A stretch of DNA of 64,000 nucleotides from an uncultured Desulfovibrio sp. (GTDB lineage Bacteria > Desulfobacterota > Desulfovibrionia > Desulfovibrionales > Desulfovibrionaceae): positions 186,001-250,000 of the forward strand of contig CAJXYU010000002.1 in the NCBI GenBank assembly GCA_913063155.1. Direction: 5' to 3'. Both the position numbers and the translations under genes were made by a program. Under the pieces are notes generated by a model. The model saw only the letters and a program-made list of their open reading frames with translations. It was not told the origin of the DNA and made no database searches. Positions within the stretch are counted from its first letter, which is position 1; every line of letters begins with the position of its first letter. Shown here in pieces: positions 18,066-29,076 of the stretch.

Positions 18066-19596
18066 CCCTGTCCTCCGGTCCGGAGAGGGCCGCTCTGGCC
18101 TCGACAAGGATGCGGTCCCGGTCTCCCTCGCTCAGATCCCGGCCCCGCGTCACGGTTCCGGCCAGCTCTCCGAGGGATTCGTCCAACCGATCCAGTACGG
18201 TTTGCTGGGCCGCAGCCAGAGTTTCCACTGGGCGGTCGTCGAATACTCCTTTGTCCAGGGCCAGCAGGATGAATACCTGTTGGGCTGCGGTGAGCGGGCT
18301 GGACCTGGGCTGCTTGAGTACTTCGCGCACGCGGCGGCCTCGCTCGATCTTGTTTCGGGTGTCGTCGTCCAACCGGGTGCCGAAGCGGGAAAAGGCTTCC
18401 AGCTCCTCAAACTGGGAATAGGTCAGCCGCAGGTCCCCGGCCACGGCGCGGTAAGCCTTGAGTTGGGTTTTGCCGCCGACACGGGAGACCGACTTGCCTA
18501 CGTCCACGGCGGGCAGGATGCCCTTTCGAAACAGGATGGGAGAAAGGTAGATTTGTCCGTCGGTGATGGAGATGAGGTTGGTGGGGATGTAGGCTGACAG
18601 GTTCTGGGCCTCGGTCTCCACGATGGGCAGAGCGGTGAGCGACCCGCCGCCGCGTTCCTCCTTGAGGTGGGTGGAGCGCTCCAGCAGGCGCGAGTGGATA
18701 TAGAAGATGTCGCCGGGAAAGGCCTCGCGTCCCGGAGGTCTGCGCAGGAGCAGGGCGAGCTCGCGATAGGCGCGGGCGTGTCGTGTCAGATCGTCGTAAA
18801 TGATCAGGGTGTCGCGGCCTTGCTCCATGAAATGCTCGGCCATGCTGGTGGCCGCGTAAGGGGCCAGGAACTGCATCCCTGCGGCGTCTTCCTCGGTGCT
18901 GACCACCACGGTGGTATATTCCAGGGCATGGTGATCACGCAGTTCCTGCACTACCTTGCTGATGCTGGAAGCTCGCTTTCCGATGGCGCAGTAGACGCAG
19001 ACCAGGTCGCGCCCGCGCTGATTGATGATGGTGTCCAGGGCAATGGCGGTCTTGCCGGTCTGGCGGTCGCCCAGAATGAGTTCGCGTTGTCCGCGTCCTA
19101 CGGGGATGAGGGCGTCGATGACCTTGATACCGGTCTGCAGCGGCACTTCCACGGGATCGCGGTCCATGATGGCCGGGGCAGGACGTTCCACGGGTAGCCT
19201 GATATCGGTGCGGATCGGACCGTGCCCGTCCATGGGCGCGCCCAGCGCATCCACCACGCGGCCCAGCAGTCTCTCGCCCACAGGAACGTCAGCGACCCGA
19301 CCGGTGCGGCGGGCTTCGCTCCCGGCCTGTACGGTTTCGGTTCCTTCCAACAGCACCGCGCCGAGCATGGACTGCCCTACGTCCAGGGCCATGGCCGTTG
19401 CCGTGGGGCCGATATCCAGGAGTTCGTCGGACATGACGTTGGAAAGGCCCTTGATGCGCGCCACACCGGAATCGATGGATATGACGCTGCCGAAGCGCTC
19501 GATGCCGGGACGGAACTTGAAGTCGGAGGCGGCCGTAGTCACGGCGCCGACAGCCCGGCTCAGGGTTTTGGAAAGAATGTCGCTGCCGTCACTCAT
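18052..19596 (-). CDS. atpA: N-type ATPase alpha subunit
   Basis: A 514-residue non-catalytic nucleotide-binding subunit of the soluble hexamer. Walker A GDRQTGKT lies at 176-183, the family sequence for alpha rather than beta. The beta-barrel N domain ([16 protein letters not shown]) and the C-terminal helical domain are complete. ATG 19596 is used, with AGGAAA upstream; it overlaps atpF by eight bases. A second possible start lies 11 codons upstream. The position between atpF and atpG is that of N-ATPase operons. Confidence 0.95.
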   Translation of the reverse strand: MSDGSDILSKTLSRAVGAVTTAASDFKFRPGIERFGSVISIDSGVARIKGLSNVMSDELLDIGPTATAMALDVGQSMLGAVLLEGTETVQAGSEARRTGRVADVPVGERLLGRVVDALGAPMDGHGPIRTDIRLPVERPAPAIMDRDPVEVPLQTGIKVIDALIPVGRGQRELILGDRQTGKTAIALDTIINQRGRDLVCVYCAIGKRASSISKVVQELRDHHALEYTTVVVSTEEDAAGMQFLAPYAATSMAEHFMEQGRDTLIIYDDLTRHARAYRELALLLRRPPGREAFPGDIFYIHSRLLERSTHLKEERGGGSLTALPIVETEAQNLSAYIPTNLISITDGQIYLSPILFRKGILPAVDVGKSVSRVGGKTQLKAYRAVAGDLRLTYSQFEELEAFSRFGTRLDDDTRNKIERGRRVREVLKQPRSSPLTAAQQVFILLALDKGVFDDRPVETLAAAQQTVLDRLDESLGELAGTVTRGRDLSEGDRDRILVEARAALSGPEDRDADA

Positions 19597-20377
19597 TGTC
19601 GCCGTTTCCTGTGGGTTCGTTCGATTCATGATCCGTCAACAGCTCTTCCACGCTCCGGGAAAGATGCTCGAAATAGCGCCCCACGTTCCAGCCGAACCGG
19701 TGCCCGTCCGCATTGAGCGTGATGCCCGGCGTTTGCAGAGTTTCACTGAAGGCTATGTCCGCCTGTGTGTCGAAGAGCGAGCGGAGCGCCGTGCCGATGC
19801 GTTCCTTTTCCTTGGCGGGGAGGGCAAAGGAGGTCGTGATTTCCAAGCGACGGTTATGCTCCATGGCCAGGAACAGCTTGTCCCTCTCCGGGGAGGGCAG
19901 GTTTTCCAGCTCCCGGAGGAAGCGGGAACACATGCGGCTGATCAGATTTTCATCCGCAAGGTCTCCGAGGGCCCGGGCGCAGACGTCAAGGACCCCGTTG
20001 GCCAGGGCTGAGGTCAGCCTGCGGTCCAGGTCCTGTCGGTCACGGTGCAGGGACTCGAGCCAGGCGGCCCGTTGCCGGTCGATCTCTTGCCGGGCCTCCT
20101 GAAGCAGTTCCCTGCGCCGGGTGTCCGCGTTGCGAGCCGCCTCTCTCAGCGCCTGTTCACGGCCCTGGTCCAGTATCCGCTGTTCGCGTTCCAGCGTTCG
20201 TTTCAATTCCTCGGCCTGCTCGCGGCTCTGTTTCGCCTCCCGCAGCCGCTGGTCGATGTCCCGCTGCCGTTTGTCCATGACCCCGATGACGCGGTCGAAG
20301 AGAAATACCTTCAGCAATACCACCAGGATGAGGAAGTTCAGCCCCTGTGCGGCCACTGTATACCAGTCGATGAGCAC
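19589..20377 (-). CDS. atpF: N-type ATPase peripheral stalk subunit (long b/delta-like AtpF)
   Basis: A 262-residue stator protein with an N-terminal membrane helix ([26 protein letters not shown]). A long charged helix rich in Arg, Glu and Gln follows, from about 35 to 140, and then a globular C-terminal region of about 110 residues. Standard b subunits are near 160 residues. The extra C-terminal part, and the absence of a separate delta gene, fit N-ATPases, in which the b subunit is long. I chose the GTG at 20377 because GGAGG lies eight bases before it and the protein then starts directly at the membrane helix; an ATG at 20404 is the alternative. Confidence 0.88.
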   Translation of the reverse strand: MLIDWYTVAAQGLNFLILVVLLKVFLFDRVIGVMDKRQRDIDQRLREAKQSREQAEELKRTLEREQRILDQGREQALREAARNADTRRRELLQEARQEIDRQRAAWLESLHRDRQDLDRRLTSALANGVLDVCARALGDLADENLISRMCSRFLRELENLPSPERDKLFLAMEHNRRLEITTSFALPAKEKERIGTALRSLFDTQADIAFSETLQTPGITLNADGHRFGWNVGRYFEHLSRSVEELLTDHESNEPTGNGDNE

Positions 20378-20381
20378 GGCA

Positions 20382-20657
20382 TCAGCCTCCGCGTGAAATG
20401 ACAAAGTCCCAGAACGGGTTGGCGAAGAGCAGAATCATGGAAACCACGAAACAATAGATGGCCGTTGATTCGATCATGGCCAGCCCCACGAAGAGCGTTC
20501 TGGTCAGGGAGTTTGTCTCGTCCGGTTGCTGGGCGATGGCGGCCAGCGCCTGGGCCACGGCTCTTCCTTCGCCGAGAGCCGGGCCGACGGCTCCGATGCC
20601 GATGGTCAGGCCGGCGGCCAGTACCGAGGCCATGCCGATGAGTCCGATGTTATCCAT
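20382..20657 (-). CDS. atpE: N-type ATPase c subunit (rotor ring)
   Basis: A 91-residue two-helix hairpin that oligomerises into the membrane ring. Helix 2 carries the essential carboxylate Glu63 followed by Ser64, Thr65 and Tyr68 (IESTAIY), the ligand pattern of Na+-binding rings such as that of Ilyobacter tartaricus. In helix 1 the position matching the Na+ ligand Gln32 of Ilyobacter (33 residues before the helix-2 Glu) is Glu30, so each subunit offers two carboxylates. The conserved polar loop is RQP-like (QQPDET). Ion specificity therefore cannot be read off directly. AAGGAG precedes the ATG, and the gene overlaps atpB by eight bases. Confidence 0.95.
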   Translation of the reverse strand: MDNIGLIGMASVLAAGLTIGIGAVGPALGEGRAVAQALAAIAQQPDETNSLTRTLFVGLAMIESTAIYCFVVSMILLFANPFWDFVISRGG

Positions 20658-21372
20658 TTTCGTCTCCTTGCCGGTTGCGGGTCTTGTCGTGTCGTTCGCG
20701 TTCTATGCGGGTGGCCGAGGCTATGTAAACCATGGCCAGGACTGCAAAAATGTAAGCCTGGATCATGCCGGTGAGCAGGCCCAGGGCATTCATGAGCACA
20801 GGGAACACCAGTGGGGCGATGGCCAGCAGGATGGCCACGATTTTCACGCCGCTCATCATGTTGCCGAAGAGGCGCACGGCCAAGGCCAGGGTGCGAGAGA
20901 GTTCGCCGATGACGTTGAAGGGCAGCATCATGGGCGTGGGTTTCAAGTATTGGCGCAGGTAGCCGAGGAGGCCGCGCCGGAGCACCCCGAAGGCGATGAC
21001 CGCCACGAACACGGTCAGGGCCAGGGCCGCGGTGGTGGAAAGGGAGGCCGTCGGCGGTAGGAAGCCGGGCACTACGGCCAGCAGATTGCAGACCATGATG
21101 AAAATGAACAAAGTGCCGATATAAGCCACGTATCGGTCCGGATTCTCTCCGAAGACATCCCGGATCTGGCTGCGCAGGAAGGAGACCACGCTCTCCAGAA
21201 GATTCTGCCAGCGGGACATGTTTTCCGAAACGGTCATGCGTCGGGTGATGAAGATGCAGGCGAGTACCATGAGGACCATGACCAGCCATGTGTAGGCGAT
21301 GGTGGCGTTCAGGTTGAAGGGGCCCATGGAAAAATAGACCACCTGATCGGGACTGATCTGTTTGATGTCCAT
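20650..21372 (-). CDS. atpB: N-type ATPase a subunit (ion channel stator)
   Basis: A 240-residue membrane protein with about five to six helices that conducts ions to the c ring. The essential arginine is Arg167 in LALAVRLFGNMM. The pattern GELSRTLALAVRLFGN and the C-terminal IQAYIFAVLAMVYIASA are standard for subunit a. ATG 21372 overlaps the stop of atpR by one base (TGATG). The open frame extends 81 codons upstream in a poorly conserved arginine-rich stretch, which is rejected as coding. Confidence 0.95.
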   Translation of the reverse strand: MDIKQISPDQVVYFSMGPFNLNATIAYTWLVMVLMVLACIFITRRMTVSENMSRWQNLLESVVSFLRSQIRDVFGENPDRYVAYIGTLFIFIMVCNLLAVVPGFLPPTASLSTTAALALTVFVAVIAFGVLRRGLLGYLRQYLKPTPMMLPFNVIGELSRTLALAVRLFGNMMSGVKIVAILLAIAPLVFPVLMNALGLLTGMIQAYIFAVLAMVYIASATRIERERHDKTRNRQGDENG

Positions 21373-21665
21373 CAGCCGCTCTCCTCGCCGCGTTTCAGGT
21401 TTCGGGCGCGGTGCACGCCGACTTGACGCACCAGCAGGAAACCGAGCAGGCAGGTCAGGAATACCGGGGCCGAGTTCCCGGCCACCAGAGTGAAGGCGGC
21501 GACGGTCATCCCGGCCCGGGCCAGGAAGCTCAGAAGCATGATCCGGCCCGGATGCGCGAAGCGGGGCAGTCGGTTCACGGTCAACCACAGGCCGCCGAAA
21601 TAGAGGACGCCGCACAGGAGGCCGGTAGCCGCGCCAAGGATCAAAGCGGCGGGATCGAAAGTCAT
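21372..21665 (-). CDS. atpR: N-type ATPase accessory membrane subunit AtpR
   Basis: A 97-residue protein with three hydrophobic segments and arginines flanking or within the second (NRLPRFAHPGRIMLLSFLARAGM). Its position between atpQ and atpB, and its size, match AtpR of N-ATPase operons. AtpR is a subfamily-specific protein proposed to help c-ring assembly through its membrane-embedded arginines. The start overlaps the atpQ stop by four bases (ATGA). Assignment rests on gene order and topology more than on strong residue motifs. Confidence 0.8.
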   Translation of the reverse strand: MTFDPAALILGAATGLLCGVLYFGGLWLTVNRLPRFAHPGRIMLLSFLARAGMTVAAFTLVAGNSAPVFLTCLLGFLLVRQVGVHRARNLKRGEESG

Positions 21666-21973
21666 GGCTTTTCCTCCGGATGGTTGTCGTGATGCCTGCT
21701 CTCGCGGCTGACCCAGAACCAGGCGTTCAGGCAGCCCACCAGGATGCCCACGCCCAGAAAACTCAAGGTCCAGGAGCGGCTGCTTTCGAAACGGTTGTCG
21801 AGCCAGACTCCCAGCGCCACGCCGAGCACGGTAGGGATGGCCACGGCCCAACCCACCAGGCCGAACATGCCCAGGCCGAACCAGACGCTGCGGTCCTCCT
21901 TCCGGGCCTTGAGCTTGCGCTTTTCCTCGGCGTCCACCGCTTTTTCGAAGTCCTTGTCCCGTGGGTTCATCAT
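21662..21973 (-). CDS. atpQ: N-type ATPase accessory membrane subunit AtpQ (AtpZ/AtpI-like)
   Basis: A 103-residue protein with a charged N-terminal 30 residues and two membrane helices (FGLGMFGLVGWAVAIPTVLGVALGVWLD and SFLGVGILVGCLNAWFWV), the AtpZ/AtpI topology with a Gly-rich helix hairpin. The gene lies between atpC and atpR, as in N-ATPase clusters, overlapping both neighbours by four bases. AtpI/AtpZ relatives bind Mg2+/Ca2+ or assist c-ring assembly. Two consecutive ATGs leave the exact start open by one residue. Confidence 0.82.
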   Translation of the reverse strand: MMNPRDKDFEKAVDAEEKRKLKARKEDRSVWFGLGMFGLVGWAVAIPTVLGVALGVWLDNRFESSRSWTLSFLGVGILVGCLNAWFWVSRESRHHDNHPEEKP

Positions 21974-22362
21974 TCCACCTGTTCGTGTCCGAGATCCACC
22001 AGCCGTTTCAGGAACCCCGCCTCGATCTTGGCCACTGCCTGCCGGGCTCTGGTCTCGATTTCGTTCTCTTCGGCGAAACGTTCGGTCACCGCCCGGCGCA
22101 GGCTGCCCAGGGGCCTGTCCGTCACCGCATCCAGTGTGGAGACGCGCACTTCTCCTCCTCTTTTGACCAGCACGCCCCGGTTCACGGCGGCCAGAAATTC
22201 GCCCGATGCATCCTCATAGGCCAGAAGCCCAGGTCTGAGCAGAGTCACGAAGTCCACGTGGTTCTCCAGCAGGGTGAAGGAGCCGTTCGGGGCGTTGCCT
22301 CGGATCCTGGATACTTTGCGGTCGAGCAGGATGCTGTCGGGCAGGACGATGACCAGGCGCAT
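21970..22362 (-). CDS. atpC: N-type ATPase epsilon subunit
   Basis: A 130-residue central-stalk subunit: an N-terminal beta-sandwich (MRLVIVLPDSILLDRKVSRIR, then NHVDFVTLLRPGLL) followed by a C-terminal helical pair. It couples the c ring to the gamma shaft and can restrain ATP hydrolysis. ATG 22362 lies two bases after the atpD stop. The longer frame upstream is an out-of-phase reading of atpD. Second gene of the operon, as in other N-ATPases, where epsilon follows beta directly. Confidence 0.9.
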   Translation of the reverse strand: MRLVIVLPDSILLDRKVSRIRGNAPNGSFTLLENHVDFVTLLRPGLLAYEDASGEFLAAVNRGVLVKRGGEVRVSTLDAVTDRPLGSLRRAVTERFAEENEIETRARQAVAKIEAGFLKRLVDLGHEQVE

Positions 22363-22364
22363 GG

Positions 22365-23771
<1,407 letters not shown>

Positions 23772-23795
23772 CTATAAAATACACGGTCAGGAACA

Positions 23796-23834
23796 AAATA
23801 AAAGGGGAAAAGGACAAGTTATCACTTGCCCTTT
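23796..23834 (-). terminator. probable terminator separating the yheT-like gene from the N-ATPase operon
   Basis: The inverted repeat AAAGGACAAGT / ACTTGCCCTTT (one mismatch) at 23809-23834 is followed on the minus strand by a T-rich run (complement of AAAATAAAAGGGG). It would end the hydrolase transcript just before the operon promoter region. Confidence 0.6.
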
Positions 23835-23929
23835 CTGATCAGGGGGAGGCAGCGGGAAAATACGGACGGATCGTCGCCAGACGACTTGTGGCGGGGCGGC
23901 TTCGAGAAAAAGCCCCATGGAGAGAAACG

Positions 23930-24898
23930 CTATTCGTTCAGGAAAGCCAAGGCCCTGTGTTCAGACCAGTACAGGCCGGTGCCGTTGAACTGCACGAATC
24001 CTACATGACCGCCGGTCCGCGGCATCTCCAAATAGAAATTCGGGTTGGCACGCGCCTCGGCCTCTGGATAGCAGGAGCCGGTCAGGAAGACGTCGTTGAC
24101 CGCGTTGACCATGAGCGTTGGCGTCCTGATGGCGGGAATGAATTGCAGGCTTGAACTCTGTTCGTAGTAGTCGGCCGCATCTTTGAATCCGTGGATGGGG
24201 CCGGTGAATCGGGTGTCGAATTCCCAGAAACTGTTGATCCCGGACAGACCGGTGATGTCGATTCTTCCCGGAAACATTTCGGCCTTGATGCGCGTCTTGC
24301 GCCTGAGCCCGCGCATGAAATACTTCATGTAAATGCGTCGTGACGGCAGGTCGAGTACGTCCGCGCAGCCGGCCAGGTCGCAGGGAACGGAATAGACCAC
24401 GGCCTTGCAGACCTCGCTCGGTATGCGTGTCGGGTTCTCGCCAAGATATTTGAGGGTCTGGTTGCCGCCCAGGCTGAAGCCGATGAGCGCGATTTCCCCG
24501 TACTGTCCGGAGCCGAGCACGTGACGAACCACCGTGTGCAGGTCCTCTGTCTCGCCGCTGTGGTAGAAGCGGAGAAGACGGTTGGTCTCGGTGCAGCCGC
24601 GCAGGTTGCGGCAGACGACGTCCCAGCCTTCCCGTGTGAGGGCCGCGGCCATGGACAGGGGATACTTTTTGCGTGAATGGCCTTCCAGCCCATGGGAGAC
24701 AATGGCTGCGCGGCGGTGCGGTCCGTCTGGCGCGTAGTGCCAGTCCAGATCCAGGAAGTCGCCGTCCGGCGTGTCGATGCGTTCCGGTTGGGGCGAGGTC
24801 TCGGGCGGCTGCCGGAACAGGGAAGGATAAATGGTCTGCACGTGCCCGTTGCTGAACGGGAACGGCATGGAATAGGAAGAATGAGCGAGTATCGGCAT
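23930..24898 (-). CDS. YheT-family alpha/beta hydrolase
   Basis: A 322-residue serine hydrolase. The nucleophile elbow is GFSLGGNQTLKYLGE near residue 150, with the oxyanion region SHGLEGHSRKKYP near 70. The acid and histidine fall in NAVNDVFLTGSCYP and GGHVGFVQF. The N-terminal PFSNGHVQTIYPSLFR is diagnostic of the YheT/ABHD1-3 group, whose members act as esterases, lipases or acyltransferases of uncertain substrate. Start is uncertain: the ATG at 24898 has no clear ribosome binding site, and the ATG at 24946 has only a weak one. Divergent from the M29 peptidase. Confidence 0.82.
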   Translation of the reverse strand: MPILAHSSYSMPFPFSNGHVQTIYPSLFRQPPETSPQPERIDTPDGDFLDLDWHYAPDGPHRRAAIVSHGLEGHSRKKYPLSMAAALTREGWDVVCRNLRGCTETNRLLRFYHSGETEDLHTVVRHVLGSGQYGEIALIGFSLGGNQTLKYLGENPTRIPSEVCKAVVYSVPCDLAGCADVLDLPSRRIYMKYFMRGLRRKTRIKAEMFPGRIDITGLSGINSFWEFDTRFTGPIHGFKDAADYYEQSSSLQFIPAIRTPTLMVNAVNDVFLTGSCYPEAEARANPNFYLEMPRTGGHVGFVQFNGTGLYWSEHRALAFLNE

Positions 24899-24980
24899 AG
24901 GAGGGACGTTAGAAAACGGGCTGCGGCCCGTCAATCGCGGAGACATATTTTTACAATTCCACATTGCGGTGGGTTCGGGG

Positions 24981-25008
24981 TTGCCCTTGGCCGTTGCGAT
25001 CTTATACT
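24981..25008 (+). promoter_or_regulatory. candidate sigma-70-type promoter of the M29 peptidase gene
   Basis: TTGCCC at 24981 and TATACT at 25003 are separated by 16 bases. Transcription would begin near 25014, giving a leader of only about 20 bases before the ATC at 25033 and placing the TTG codons at 24964 and 24994 upstream of the transcript. Confidence 0.5.
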
Positions 25009-25032
25009 CTCGGCACAACAAGGAGAATTCCC

Positions 25033-26238
25033 ATCGGACTCTATTCGCAGATAGAATTGGAAAATTACGCGGAAGTGCTGTTCTGGGCAGTGCAGGAATC
25101 GTGCGGCCGCAAGTTCCGTCACGGAGATATTCTGGTCATCCGTTACGACCATCCTGCAATTTCGCTGGTGGAGGCGCTTTACTCACTGTGCATGGACAAA
25201 CACGTGCAGCCTGTGCCTGTGGCCAACCCCACCCCCCTCATGGAAGTGGAACGCTATCTCAATTCCAGTTTCTCCCAACTCGTCTTTCAGCAGCCCGGCC
25301 GTGAGGAATTGTTTCAGGCCGCGGCCGGGTGTGTGAACATCATGGCCCCCGAAGCCCTGGAGCATCTCCAGGCCGTTGACCCGCACATCATCGCGGACGC
25401 GCGCAAGGCCGAGACCCCCCTCAGGCGCCTGTTGGAGCAGCGCCGCAATCTCGGAGCGTTGGGCTGGACCGTATGTCTCTACCCCACGCAGGCGCTGGCC
25501 GACGCCACGGACATGACATTGGAGGAGTACGCCCACGCTCTAAAGCGCGCCTGCTGGCTGAACATGCCTGATCCGGCCCGGGAATGGCGGCGCATCAAAA
25601 AGCAGTTGGTCGAAATTTGTTCCTGGCTGGACAGCCTGGAGATCCAGTCTTTTCATGTGGAGGGCGAGCACTTGGACCTGCGCGTGAAACTGGGCGAGAA
25701 CCGTCGCTTCATAGGCGTCACCGGTGGCAACATTCCGGGGTGTGAACTTTATGTGTCACCGGACTGCCGTGGTGTGGACGGAGTGTTTTACGCCAACCAG
25801 CCGAGCCTCCGGCAGGGCAACGTGGTGCAGGGAGCCACCCTGGAGTTCCACGACGGCGTGGCCGCCAAGGTGGACGCGGAATACGGTCTCGTGTTCCTGC
25901 AACGCCAGCTGTATTCGGACGCGGGTGCGCGCCGGGTAGGGGAGTTTTCGCTCACGGACAGGCGTTTTTCCCGTGTGGACCGGTTCATGGCCCATACCCT
26001 GTTGGACGAGAATTTCGGAGGAGAGCACGGAAACTGTCATATCGCCCTGGGCGGCTCGCTGACGGAATGCTTTGCCGGACCGGCCGAACTGCTCAGTCCG
26101 GAACTGGAGATGGAGCTGGGTTTCAACACTTCGGACATCCATTGGGACCTGGTCAATACAGAGCCCAAGCGGGTCACGGCCCTGCTTAAAACAGGGAAAC
26201 CCATACTTGTTTATGAAAACGGTGAATTTAAATACTGA
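25033..26238 (+). CDS. aminopeptidase of family M29 (thermophilic aminopeptidase type)
   Basis: About 401 residues. The C-terminal half shows the M29 metal-site pattern: TGGNIPGCELYVSPD near 235, a Glu-rich strand, GNCHIALGGSL near 340, and the terminal SDIHWDLV. Such enzymes are cytoplasmic dimetal aminopeptidases. No ATG, GTG or TTG lies between the strong AAGGAG at 25020-25025 and conserved-looking sequence. The in-frame codon seven bases after it is ATC (25033), with ATT at 25027 as another rare option. TTG codons at 24964 and 24994 lack a ribosome binding site and precede the predicted transcription start. I therefore annotate from ATC, with low certainty on the start but high on the gene. 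Confidence 0.78.
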   Translation: MGLYSQIELENYAEVLFWAVQESCGRKFRHGDILVIRYDHPAISLVEALYSLCMDKHVQPVPVANPTPLMEVERYLNSSFSQLVFQQPGREELFQAAAGCVNIMAPEALEHLQAVDPHIIADARKAETPLRRLLEQRRNLGALGWTVCLYPTQALADATDMTLEEYAHALKRACWLNMPDPAREWRRIKKQLVEICSWLDSLEIQSFHVEGEHLDLRVKLGENRRFIGVTGGNIPGCELYVSPDCRGVDGVFYANQPSLRQGNVVQGATLEFHDGVAAKVDAEYGLVFLQRQLYSDAGARRVGEFSLTDRRFSRVDRFMAHTLLDENFGGEHGNCHIALGGSLTECFAGPAELLSPELEMELGFNTSDIHWDLVNTEPKRVTALLKTGKPILVYENGEFKY

Positions 26239-26244
26239 TCCCTG

Positions 26245-26272
26245 TTGACAACCCCGTACCCGTGTTTACTTT
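26245..26272 (+). promoter_or_regulatory. candidate promoter of grpE
   Basis: TTGACA at 26245 and TACTTT at 26267 are separated by 16 bases, immediately after the aminopeptidase stop and about 60 bases before the GrpE start. Confidence 0.5.
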
Positions 26273-26330
26273 TCCCGGTAATGCCCGCCCGGCCCGGCCG
26301 AGAGCGGAGATTCATAAAGGATACGAATGC

Positions 26331-26939
26331 ATGGCCAAAGACAACGGTACTGAAATTCCCATCAACGGCGTGAATAACGAAAAAGCCATGGATGAGGACA
26401 TGAACGAGAAACCCCAGGATATGGAAAACGAGGAACAGGAATTGTCCCTTTCCGAAGATGAACTGGTCGCCCTGTGCCGCGAGCACGTCTGTCCGAACTG
26501 TGACGTGATGCAGGAAGCCGAGGCTGACAAGCTGCGCGTTCTGGCCGACGCCGAGAACGTCAAGAAGCGGCTTCAGCGCGAAACCGAGGATCTCAAGAAG
26601 TATGCGGGTGAATCCATTCTGGCGGACCTGCTGCCCGTGCTGGATAATCTGGATCTGGCGCTCATGCACGCCGACCAGGCCGACGATGCCTGCAAGAATT
26701 TCATCATGGGCGTGGACATGACCCGCAAGATATTCCTGGACACGGTGAAGAGCCACGGCCTTGAGCGGGTGTCTCCGGCCAAGGGGGAAACGTTCAATCC
26801 GGAATTTCACGAGGCGGTGGGCACAGCAGAGGATGCGGACCTGGAGGACAACTGTGTGGCCCAGGTGGCCCAGAACGGATATATTCTGAAGGGACGGCTG
26901 CTTCGTCCGGCCAAAGTCATGGTCAACAAGAAGTGTTGA
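26331..26939 (+). CDS. grpE: GrpE nucleotide exchange factor
   Basis: A 202-residue GrpE that releases ADP from DnaK. An acidic, disordered N terminus (to about 43) leads into the long dimer coiled coil (ADAENVKKRLQRETEDLKKYAGE), then the DnaK-contacting beta domain with the signature FNPEFHEAVGTAEDADLEDNCVAQVAQNGYILKGRLLRPAKVMV. Unusual for GrpE generally, residues 49-57 carry C-x4-C-x2-C (CREHVCPNC), just before the coiled coil. ATG 26331 gives a typical N terminus; a longer frame starts at 26262 without support. dnaK follows 113 bases downstream. Confidence 0.95.
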   Translation: MAKDNGTEIPINGVNNEKAMDEDMNEKPQDMENEEQELSLSEDELVALCREHVCPNCDVMQEAEADKLRVLADAENVKKRLQRETEDLKKYAGESILADLLPVLDNLDLALMHADQADDACKNFIMGVDMTRKIFLDTVKSHGLERVSPAKGETFNPEFHEAVGTAEDADLEDNCVAQVAQNGYILKGRLLRPAKVMVNKKC

Positions 26940-27018
26940 AAAAAAGTCTAGAAACGTCTTTACAAGCGAAACTGAGTGCTTAATTGGTTTTCACGTTTCT
27001 GAAAAACGAAAATTAAAT

Positions 27019-27032
27019 TTACTTTCAAGTAA
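27019..27032. promoter_or_regulatory. 14-bp perfect palindrome in the dnaK leader
   Basis: TTACTT-TC-AAGTAA lies about ten bases upstream of the GAGGAGG ribosome binding site of dnaK. It is not the CIRCE element. It could be an operator or a small leader hairpin; nothing further can be inferred from sequence. Confidence 0.4.
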
Positions 27033-27052
27033 GATATTGAGGAGGACCTGCA

Positions 27053-28966
<1,914 letters not shown>

Positions 28967-29003
28967 CCTGCTTGCCAACTGGGTCCAAGCGAAGTATAGC
29001 ATT

Positions 29004-29036
29004 ACCCGGTCCGCTCCAATGCGGGCCGGGTCTTTT
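29004..29036 (+). terminator. intrinsic terminator after dnaK
   Basis: The stem ACCCGGTCCGC / GCGGGCCGGGT (one mismatch) with loop TCCAAT is followed by CTTTTATTA. Confidence 0.8.
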
Positions 29037-29076
29037 ATTATCTGCTTTCCGGTAGAATGAACCACGGGTTTACAAC

